A stretch of 11,845 nt of DNA. Origin: Oscillospiraceae bacterium (lineage in GTDB: Bacteria; Bacillota_A; Clostridia; Oscillospirales; Ruminococcaceae). The stretch spans positions 1 through 11,845 of the forward strand of contig JAGAJA010000019.1 of NCBI GenBank assembly GCA_017829075.1, written 5' to 3'. Of the stretch, positions 6,384-11,845 are shown piece after piece. Position 1 is the stretch's first letter, and each line of letters begins with the position of its first letter. Made by a program: the position numbers and the translations under genes. The notes beneath the pieces are model-generated. The model worked only from the letters and a program-made list of their open reading frames with translations. It was not told the DNA's origin and ran no database searches.

Positions 6384-6455
6384 TAGCTTTCTGCGTTTTT
6401 TTGCAAGGTTTGTTCTTGAGCTTGATGTTGTAGTTTTATTATAGCCGATGTTCAA

Positions 6456-6471
6456 AATACAAAAGTGTATT
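6456..6471. promoter_or_regulatory. Candidate operator upstream of the mannan operon promoter
   Basis: AATACA-AAAG-TGTATT is a perfect six-base interrupted palindrome ending 12 bases before the -35 element of the esterase operon, where an activator would bind. A CTTGA direct repeat lies at 6415-6426 in the same intergenic region and is another candidate. That AraC binds either is inferred from position only. Confidence 0.4.
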
Positions 6472-6483
6472 CAGAATTTACGG

Positions 6484-6512
6484 TTGAAAATTTCTTTAAA
6501 AAGTGATATCAT
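6484..6512 (+). promoter_or_regulatory. Promoter of the esterase-GH42-GH26 operon
   Basis: TTGAAA and TATCAT are separated by 17 bases, 46 bases before the esterase start codon. Each hexamer differs from consensus at one position. It faces away from the AraC promoter about 100 bases to the left. Confidence 0.75.
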
Positions 6513-6558
6513 TCTATTAAGACAAAAGTCCAATGATTTCGATGAAGGAGATGTGGAT

Positions 6559-7638
6559 ATGAATTGTTATGGAATAGCGGCATTCGTTATAGCAGTTGCA
6601 GTAATGGCATCTGTTTTCAGCGGATGCAGTCAGGATGGTGAAAGCACTGTCAGCCCATCCAACACCACTGTGAGTGATACCTCGCAGACGGAAGTGCCTG
6701 TCATGCCTGAATATGTTGCAGAATATCCGCTGTCAAATGAAAATGCAGATGAGAACACGCAGAACGCCGCATCTGAAATCGAGTCTGAGCAGGAGGAGAT
6801 ATCTATGCAGCATTATGAGAAGATTATGGCAGAATTGCCGCCCGAGGGAATTTTTGACCTGCAGGATGGCGTAATATACCCCGATTTTCAGAAATACACT
6901 TATTATTCACAAACGGCAGAAAGAGAAAGCAGAGTGAATGTGCTGCTTCCGCCCGATTACTCCGAGGACAAGGAATATCCCGTACTGTATGTACTGCACG
7001 GCTATTATGATAACGAGGACTGGATGGCGAGGGATATCGTTGGTATGAGCAAGATGCTTTCAAACCTGTACGCAAGCGGTGAAGCACAGGAGATGATAGT
7101 GGTATGCCCATATATCTTCGTCAGCAAGGAGCTTGCATGGTGTACCGGTATGAATCTTACTAATTCGCTTTGCTATGACAATTTTATCAACGATCTTACC
7201 ACCGATGTAATGCCCTTTATCGAAAGCACATTCTCCGCTGCAAAGGGCAGAGAGAATACTGCGATAACAGGCTTTTCAATGGGCGGCAGAGAATCACTTT
7301 TTATTGGCTTTCAGCATCCTGAACTGTTCGGCTATATAGGAGCGGTTGCACCTGCGCCGGGGCTTACTCCCGTTCCCGGCTCGGCAGACCACCCCGGTCA
7401 GATGCAGGCAGAGGAGATGATATTTGAGGACAATGCGCCGTATCTGCTGCTGATAAGCTGCTCCGACAGTGATGGTGTGGTAGGTACATATCCGAAATCC
7501 TATCACAAGACGCTGACAATTAACGAGACCGAACATATCTGGAACGAGATCCCGGGCACAGGGCATGACCACACCAGCGTTAAGCCGCATCTTTATAATT
7601 TCTGCAGAATGATATTCAGGTCACCTCTAAAAAACTGA
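6559..7638 (+). CDS. Lipoprotein esterase, carbohydrate esterase family 1 / esterase D type
   Basis: This 359-residue protein is predicted to remove acyl groups (acetyl or feruloyl) from plant polysaccharide at the cell surface. Residues 1-22 form a hydrophobic signal peptide ending ASVFSG, with lipidation at Cys23. The n-region has no Lys or Arg, which is unusual. Residues 24-90 are an acidic, Ser/Thr-rich linker. Residues about 100-359 form an alpha/beta-hydrolase domain. VLYVLHGYYDN (His147-Gly148) supplies the oxyanion region, Ser240 in GFSMGG is the nucleophile, Asp303 or Asp305 is the likely acid, and His336 in GTGHDH is the base. The start was chosen for AAGGAG eight bases upstream and because it begins the signal peptide. 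It is the first gene of the operon, 13 bases ahead of GH42. With a mannanase in the operon, acetyl-mannan is the most likely substrate, but family 1 also contains feruloyl and acetyl-xylan esterases. Confidence 0.85.
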   Translation: MNCYGIAAFVIAVAVMASVFSGCSQDGESTVSPSNTTVSDTSQTEVPVMPEYVAEYPLSNENADENTQNAASEIESEQEEISMQHYEKIMAELPPEGIFDLQDGVIYPDFQKYTYYSQTAERESRVNVLLPPDYSEDKEYPVLYVLHGYYDNEDWMARDIVGMSKMLSNLYASGEAQEMIVVCPYIFVSKELAWCTGMNLTNSLCYDNFINDLTTDVMPFIESTFSAAKGRENTAITGFSMGGRESLFIGFQHPELFGYIGAVAPAPGLTPVPGSADHPGQMQAEEMIFEDNAPYLLLISCSDSDGVVGTYPKSYHKTLTINETEHIWNEIPGTGHDHTSVKPHLYNFCRMIFRSPLKN

Positions 7639-7651
7639 AAAGGAGACATCC

Positions 7652-9598
7652 ATGAGAATAGGTGTTGATTATTATCCCGAACAATGGGACAGATCACTGT
7701 GGGAGTCTGATGCAGACCTTATGCAGCAGACCGGCGTTGAAGTGGTTCGTCTTGCGGAGTTTGCATGGTGCAGACTGGAGCCGCAGGATGGCAGCTTCGA
7801 CTTCGGCTGGCTGGATGACATTATCGGAATATTGACGGAGCGCGGTATCAGAATAGTGCTGTGCACCCCCACGAACTGCCCTCCGCTGTGGTTTTACGAG
7901 AAATATCCCGAGGCTGTTCAGACCGAAAAGGACGGTCATAAGACCCGCACAGGCATCAGAGGTCACAGGTGTATCAACAATACAGATTTCCTGCGCTATG
8001 CCGAGCGCATCATCGATGCCATGACAAAGCACTATGCGGATAACAAGTCGGTAATTGCATGGCAGATAGACAACGAGCTTGAGGCGAATTTCTGCTTCTG
8101 CGAGACCTGCATCGGAAAATACCGCAGCTGGCTGAAGGACAAATACACCACCCTTGAGGCGGTGAATGCGGCGTACGGAAATGCTATGTGGAGCGGAGAA
8201 TATTCCTCTTGGGAACAGATACAGCCGCCCTTTGGAAGCTATCCCGATCCGTGGCTGAATCCCTCGTATATGCTGGACTTCAACCGCTATGCCTCGGACA
8301 GCGTGATAGAGCATATAAACTGGCAGGCTGAGCTTATCAGAAAGCGCTTTCCTCATACGCCTGTAACCACCAATGTGTGGTTCTGCAGGAATATGCCAAA
8401 CTTCTATGACGAGTTCAGGGGGCTGGATTTCATTTCCTACGACAACTATCCCACTACAAGACTCACCGACAATGCGGAGGAGTGCTATTCCCACGCATTC
8501 CACCTCGACCTTATGAGAGGAATAAAGCGCAGTAAGTTCTGGATAATGGAGGAGCTCAGCGGAGGTCTCGGCTGCTGGGCGCCAATGGGAAGAACACCCT
8601 CCCCGGGTATGATAAAGGGATATTCGCTGCAGTCCTTTGCACACGGTGCGGATACAGTGGTGCATTTCAGATGGAGAAATGCCGCAGGCGGCGCTGAGAT
8701 GCACTGGCACGGTCTCATTGACCACTCGAATGTTCCCGGCAGGCGCTTTGCGGAGTTCGCTGAGCTTTGTAAAGAAGCGAAAGCACTCAAGGCTGTCTGC
8801 GATACCGAGATATACTCGGATGTTGCAATACTCTATTCCCCAGAGGATGAGTACGCTTTCAAGATACAGCCCCAGACCAACGGAATGTACTATATGGAGC
8901 AGCCAATGCTGCTGCATTCGGCGTTTACAAAGCATGGTCTGAATGTGGACATCATACATCAGTGTGAGGAACTTACGGGCTATAAGATAGTGGTCGCTCC
9001 CGAGATGTATCTCACAAACGAGGCTGCCGTAAAGCATCTGTACGAGTTCGCCGAGAACGGCGGCACAGTGATACTTACTGACCGCAGCGGCGTTAAGGAT
9101 GAGTTCAACAAGTGTATCATGCAGCAGCTGCCGACAGTTTATCGCCGTCTTGTCGGTGCGTACATTGAGGAATACGATCCCATTGGCTATGACAATGCAA
9201 CGATAAGGCTTTCGGACGGCAGCGTATATAAGTGCCGACAGTGGTGCGATGTCATTCAGACCGAAACAGCGGAAACGGTAGCCTCATACGACAGCGAGTT
9301 CTATAAGGGTAAGGCTGCCATCACCCGCAACCGCTACGGCAACGGAACTGTGTACTATATCGGGACTGTCTGCGAGAAGAGCCTCTATAACAGGATTGTA
9401 AAGGATATCCTTGTCAATGCGGACATACCGTATGTGGACGGACTTCCCGATAATGTGGAGGTCACCACCAGAACGGGCGATGGTATCGAAGCTCGCTTTA
9501 TCTTCAACAACACAAATAAGGAACAGCGTTTCATTCTTGACGGATGCGAGGTATGCCTTGCACCGTTTGAGATGAAAACAGATATCAAGGAGAGGTAA
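7652..9598 (+). CDS. Beta-galactosidase, glycoside hydrolase family 42
   Basis: This 648-residue cytoplasmic enzyme has normal family length and no signal peptide. The N-terminus MRIGVDYYPEQWDRSLW, followed by VVRLAEFAWCRLEP, is typical of GH42. Glu142 in WQIDNELEAN is the expected acid/base, and Glu300 in FWIMEELSGG the expected nucleophile. Cys107, Cys148, Cys150 and Cys153 (CFCETC) match the four-cysteine zinc site seen in many GH42 enzymes. Residues about 390-590 fit the trimerisation domain, with a short beta-sandwich at the end. AAAAGGAG precedes the start. It is second in the operon, 13 bases after the esterase and two bases before GH26, so co-translation is likely. It would hydrolyse terminal beta-D-galactosyl residues from imported oligosaccharides. 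Some family members prefer alpha-L-arabinopyranosides, so the substrate is not certain. Confidence 0.95.
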   Translation: MRIGVDYYPEQWDRSLWESDADLMQQTGVEVVRLAEFAWCRLEPQDGSFDFGWLDDIIGILTERGIRIVLCTPTNCPPLWFYEKYPEAVQTEKDGHKTRTGIRGHRCINNTDFLRYAERIIDAMTKHYADNKSVIAWQIDNELEANFCFCETCIGKYRSWLKDKYTTLEAVNAAYGNAMWSGEYSSWEQIQPPFGSYPDPWLNPSYMLDFNRYASDSVIEHINWQAELIRKRFPHTPVTTNVWFCRNMPNFYDEFRGLDFISYDNYPTTRLTDNAEECYSHAFHLDLMRGIKRSKFWIMEELSGGLGCWAPMGRTPSPGMIKGYSLQSFAHGADTVVHFRWRNAAGGAEMHWHGLIDHSNVPGRRFAEFAELCKEAKALKAVCDTEIYSDVAILYSPEDEYAFKIQPQTNGMYYMEQPMLLHSAFTKHGLNVDIIHQCEELTGYKIVVAPEMYLTNEAAVKHLYEFAENGGTVILTDRSGVKDEFNKCIMQQLPTVYRRLVGAYIEEYDPIGYDNATIRLSDGSVYKCRQWCDVIQTETAETVASYDSEFYKGKAAITRNRYGNGTVYYIGTVCEKSLYNRIVKDILVNADIPYVDGLPDNVEVTTRTGDGIEARFIFNNTNKEQRFILDGCEVCLAPFEMKTDIKER

Positions 9599-9600
9599 TC

Positions 9601-11217
9601 ATGGAAGTTATGAAAAAGCTGATATCATTTGTAACCGCTTTTATAATGATTCTGTCGGGCTGCACAACGAATGACAACACAGAAGCAGACAGCAGTTTGA
9701 CAACAGGTGATGAAACAGTGAATGAAACAGTAACAGGTCGAGCAAAAGTTGACCCTGCCGATATCACCTATGCAAGCAGCTATAGCTTTGAAAAGCTCAC
9801 ATACAGTGGTATTGAGAAGATGGATTTCAGCACAGTCGCAGAGGCTGAAACAGCACAGGAAAAAGCCGGAGTTACGCTTAAAACAGACAAGAAAGGTTAT
9901 TCGGGTGAGGGCTATATAGATATCTCTGATAATACTGCCTTTGAGCTTAGCGTAGATATTCCCGCAAGCCAGTATTATAAAATCACCGTCCGTCACTGTG
10001 CAGGCAGTCACAAGGAAAATCCACTGCTTTTCAATGGCCTCAAAGTGATGGATATCGTATCCGAAAACGGTGACTGGGTCGAGACCACCATGGATGGTGT
10101 ATTCCTTGAAAAGGGCAAGAACAAGGTGACTTTAGGCGATGGCTGGAGTTGGTTCTCCATTGATTCCATACGCATTGAAAACGGCGAGTCCATCAGCAAC
10201 AGCATATATGAGGGTATCGATGACACTCTCTGCAATCCCTATGCGAACCTCAAGACCCAGAACATCTATCAATATCTGAAAGCGGTGTACGGCAAGAGGA
10301 CTCTCGCAGGTCAGTGCACGGATTATGGCAACAACACCGAGACTGACGCACTGTATCTCGGTATCGGAAAATATCCCGCTGTACGCACCTTTGATTTCAT
10401 CTTTGATTCCATGAGTTTCTGCAACGGCACGCCGCAGGCAAAGGACGTTGACCTCGCCATCCGGTGGAGCAACGACGGTGGTCTGGTGGTGTACGACTGG
10501 CACTGGTATGCTCCATACGGCGAGTGTTCTTTCTATTCTAAAGATACCTCTTTTTCTCTTGCAAATGCAGTGACGGATGTAGATCTTTCAAAGGTGGATG
10601 ACGCAGAGCTTGAGAATCTCTATGCAAACGGCAAAATATCCATTGAAGCGTACAAGATCATCAAGGATATCGACAACATTTCCGCTTTGATGCAGCGTAT
10701 GGAGGACGCAAATGTAACGGTAATGTGGCGGCCTCTGCATGAGGCAAGCGGCGGCTGGTTCTGGTGGGGAGATTCGGGAGCAGACGCGTACAAGTGGCTG
10801 TGGAAGCTGATGTATCACCGCATGACCGACTATCACGAGCTTGATAATCTCATCTGGGTATGGAACGCTCAGAGCGCAGACTGGTATCCGGGCGATGAGT
10901 ACTGCGATATTTCAGCCACCGATATCTATAACCGGGCATACGATTACGGCACAAGCCCCGGCCTTCTCGCAGAGATGACGGGATGGTCAGATGGAAAGCT
11001 CGTCACAATGAGTGAGTGTGCCACCATGCCCGACCCCGATCTCATCGTCAGGGATAACGCATACTGGCTGTGGTTTGCAGTATGGAACTGGGATTTCATC
11101 GTAAAGAACGGCACCACGGAGCTTTCGGACGCCTATACATCTTTCGATATGATGAAAAAGGTCTATAACAGCGATGTTATCATCACAAGGGATGAGCTGC
11201 CCGATTTCAATAGCTGA
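9601..11217 (+). CDS. CBM35-GH26 beta-mannanase, lipoprotein
   Basis: This 538-residue protein is predicted to cut the beta-1,4-mannan backbone at the cell surface. Residues 1-20 form a signal peptide ending in a clean ILSG lipobox before Cys21. Residues 22-50 are a linker. Residues about 70-200 form a CBM35-like domain, from AEAETAQEKAG and GYSGEGYIDI to GWSWFSIDSIRIE, the pattern of mannan-associated CBM35 modules. Residues about 220-530 form the GH26 barrel. Glu381 in WRPLHEASGGWFWWG is the expected acid/base, and Glu472 in MSECATMPDPD the expected nucleophile, 91 residues later as in the family. The start at 9601 has GGAGAGG at the right spacing, overlapping the GH42 stop region. It is the last intact gene of the operon, and an IS remnant begins 34 bases after its stop. 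Exo- or mannobiohydrolase action is also possible. Confidence 0.93.
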   Translation: MEVMKKLISFVTAFIMILSGCTTNDNTEADSSLTTGDETVNETVTGRAKVDPADITYASSYSFEKLTYSGIEKMDFSTVAEAETAQEKAGVTLKTDKKGYSGEGYIDISDNTAFELSVDIPASQYYKITVRHCAGSHKENPLLFNGLKVMDIVSENGDWVETTMDGVFLEKGKNKVTLGDGWSWFSIDSIRIENGESISNSIYEGIDDTLCNPYANLKTQNIYQYLKAVYGKRTLAGQCTDYGNNTETDALYLGIGKYPAVRTFDFIFDSMSFCNGTPQAKDVDLAIRWSNDGGLVVYDWHWYAPYGECSFYSKDTSFSLANAVTDVDLSKVDDAELENLYANGKISIEAYKIIKDIDNISALMQRMEDANVTVMWRPLHEASGGWFWWGDSGADAYKWLWKLMYHRMTDYHELDNLIWVWNAQSADWYPGDEYCDISATDIYNRAYDYGTSPGLLAEMTGWSDGKLVTMSECATMPDPDLIVRDNAYWLWFAVWNWDFIVKNGTTELSDAYTSFDMMKKVYNSDVIITRDELPDFNS

Positions 11218-11230
11218 AAAAGAATGTTTT

Positions 11231-11254
11231 ATGAAAAAATCCGTCCTGATGTGA
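11231..11254 (+). pseudogene. Possible 5' scrap of the next operon gene, ended by the IS tip
   Basis: An ATG 13 bases after the mannanase stop opens MKKSVLM, which looks like the start of a signal peptide. The TGA that closes it is formed by the first three bases of the IS inverted repeat. This suggests that a fourth operon gene once began here and was removed by the IS event. The ribosome binding site is weak, and seven codons prove little. Confidence 0.3.
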
Positions 11255-11276
11255 ACTGACCCCAAAAAGTTAGACA
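11252..11276. repeat. Terminal inverted repeat of the IS3-family remnant
   Basis: This 25-base terminus starts with TGAACTGACCCC and ends with AAGTTAGACA, the usual tip of IS3-group elements. The partner repeat is not found elsewhere in the window, so no target duplication can be assigned. Confidence 0.8.
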
Positions 11277-11299
11277 AAAAAATCGGGAAATAACTATGC

Positions 11300-11330
11300 A
11301 AAGCGACTAAGAGCGAACTTGGTCGCTTTT
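11300..11330. terminator. Hairpin at the IS end, possible terminator
   Basis: AAAGCGAC pairs perfectly with GTCGCTTT around a 14-base loop and is followed on the plus strand by TTGC after the stem's T-run. It lies between the transposase stop and the IS tip. It could end transcripts arriving from the mannanase operon, which has no other visible terminator. The T-run is short and the loop is large. Confidence 0.45.
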
Positions 11331-11331
11331 G

Positions 11332-11646
11332 CTATGCTGCTTTATGTCTGTATTCAACGGGAGATAAGCCATCAAGCTTAAGCTTGATGCGTTTAGTGTT
11401 GTACCACTCAATGTATTCGTGAAGTTCGTTGATGAAGTGTTCAACGCTCGTAAACTCCTGCAAATACAGCAGCTCAGTCTTAAGCAAACTGAAGAAGTTT
11501 TCAGCGCATGCATTATCCAGACAGTTGCCCTTTCGGGACATAGGGGTGCTGTTGCTATCAGTAGAGATAGTTTCTGTTGGAGAAGAATCAGCACAACCTG
11601 TCATAACAATTGCAGATAGAAATAATGCAACGGGTTTTCTTTTCAT
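11332..11646 (-). CDS. Chimeric ORF: lipoprotein signal peptide fused to transposase C-terminus
   Basis: This is a 104-residue frame made of two unrelated parts. Residues 1-17 form a signal peptide ([17 protein letters not shown]) with Cys18 as lipidation site, followed by a short Ser/Thr/Asp-rich linker ending SNST. From residue 36 it is the C-terminus of an IS3-family Orf[22 protein letters not shown] contains the third acidic residue of the DDE triad and the Lys seven residues on, and [20 protein letters not shown] follows. The other two catalytic acids are absent. The start has AGGAAGG at seven bases, and a near-perfect promoter lies about 110 bases upstream. The join at about 11542-11552 is in frame. 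If made, the product would be an exported lipoprotein without transposase activity. The parent lipoprotein cannot be named from about 35 residues. Confidence 0.8.
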   Translation of the reverse strand: MKRKPVALFLSAIVMTGCADSSPTETISTDSNSTPMSRKGNCLDNACAENFFSLLKTELLYLQEFTSVEHFINELHEYIEWYNTKRIKLKLDGLSPVEYRHKAA

Positions 11647-11756
11647 AATGATACCTTCCTTGGTCAAAGATGTTGTATATATAAGGATTTTCAGGTGCTA
11701 TACGACATAATATTTCTTATGTTGTAATCGCTTAAATGTATAATTATCCATATTTT

Positions 11757-11785
11757 ATTATACCTTAACCATAGTCCTTTGTCAA
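11757..11785 (-). promoter_or_regulatory. Consensus promoter driving the chimeric ORF
   Basis: On the minus strand perfect TTGACA and perfect TATAAT are separated by exactly 17 bases. Transcription would start near 11750 and leave a leader of about 105 bases before the start codon at 11646. It is the closest match to consensus in the window and must have belonged to the original lipoprotein gene. The rest of the right edge (11786-11845) is AT-rich and shows no gene. Confidence 0.88.
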
Positions 11786-11845
11786 TAGCTAATTGATTAA
11801 TTGATTTATTATTTAATGTAGAAAATGTGTTTAAAATGAAAATAT

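Larger units (their letters stand above)
11252..11545 (-). mobile_element. IS3-family (IS150-like) remnant, 3' end only
   Basis: At 11252 the plus strand begins TGAACTGACCCCAAAAAG and continues to 11276, a typical IS3-family terminal inverted repeat. Reading leftward into it, the last 70 or so codons of an OrfB transposase end 56 bases short of the repeat. The other end, OrfA, and the first two catalytic aspartates are missing, so about 0.3 kb remains of an element normally 1.2-1.5 kb. The inner boundary is inferred at about 11545 from where transposase similarity stops. It cannot move by itself. Confidence 0.85.

Noticed and set aside
6448..6558. Upstream extension of the esterase gene from the ATG at 6448
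   Set aside because: It has no ribosome binding site, spans the predicted operator and promoter, and would bury the signal peptide. The ATG at 6559 has AAGGAG at good spacing.
7694..9037. 447-codon open frame on the minus strand opposite GH42
   Set aside because: It is a long antisense frame created by the codon bias of GH42. No domain is recognisable and no initiation signal is present.
1..11845. CRISPR array, tRNA, rRNA or toxin-antitoxin/defence module
   Set aside because: I looked for spaced direct repeats, cloverleaf-like segments and small paired genes, and found none that I can support.

Overview
The window looks like chromosome from a low-to-mid GC, plant-fibre-degrading Gram-positive anaerobe, most like a gut or rumen Ruminococcus/Oscillospiraceae. 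The reasons are strong AGGAGG-type ribosome binding sites, TTGACA/TATAAT promoters with 17-base spacers, lipoprotein-anchored glycoside hydrolases, an ICE-type small protein (DUF960) and an IS3-family remnant. The genus is inferred from style and gene content and was not tested by any search.

Left edge (1 to about 570, minus strand): the start of one gene and a complete DUF960-like gene, preceded by a strong hairpin terminator and small palindromes. This looks like the end of an integrated mobile element lying mostly off the left side. Its junction cuts an aldo/keto reductase gene at about 570, leaving only the N-terminal third. Upstream of that reductase, in the same operon, are a flavodoxin gene reduced by an apparent in-frame internal deletion to 54 codons, and an intact flavodoxin-domain lipoprotein. 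A LysR-family regulator is divergent from this operon, and both promoters are recognisable. What was probably a small redox operon therefore keeps its regulator and its lipoprotein, while its last two genes are broken.

Middle (2820 to 5490): a promoter, a 5' leader with two hairpins, and a 735-residue GH51-type alpha-L-arabinofuranosidase with two extra beta-rich regions, closed by a rho-independent terminator.

Right (5490 to 11217): an AraC-family regulator is divergent from a tight three-gene operon. The operon encodes a lipoprotein CE1-like esterase, a cytoplasmic GH42 beta-galactosidase with a cysteine metal site, and a CBM35-GH26 beta-mannanase lipoprotein. The simplest reading is that the cell-surface esterase and mannanase deacetylate and cut a substituted mannan, and the GH42 trims imported galactosylated fragments. 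AraC probably senses a sugar from this process. No transporter is present in the window.

Right edge (11218 to the end): 34 bases after the mannanase stop codon lies the terminal inverted repeat of an IS3-family element. Only the 3' end of its transposase survives. It is fused in frame to the signal peptide and lipobox of an unrelated lipoprotein, giving a chimeric 104-residue ORF behind an excellent promoter. A short ATG reading frame after the mannanase ends on the IS tip and may be the start of a lost operon gene. I found no CRISPR array, tRNA, rRNA or clearly novel defence system. The most unusual content is the set of rearranged genes and the regulatory DNA.
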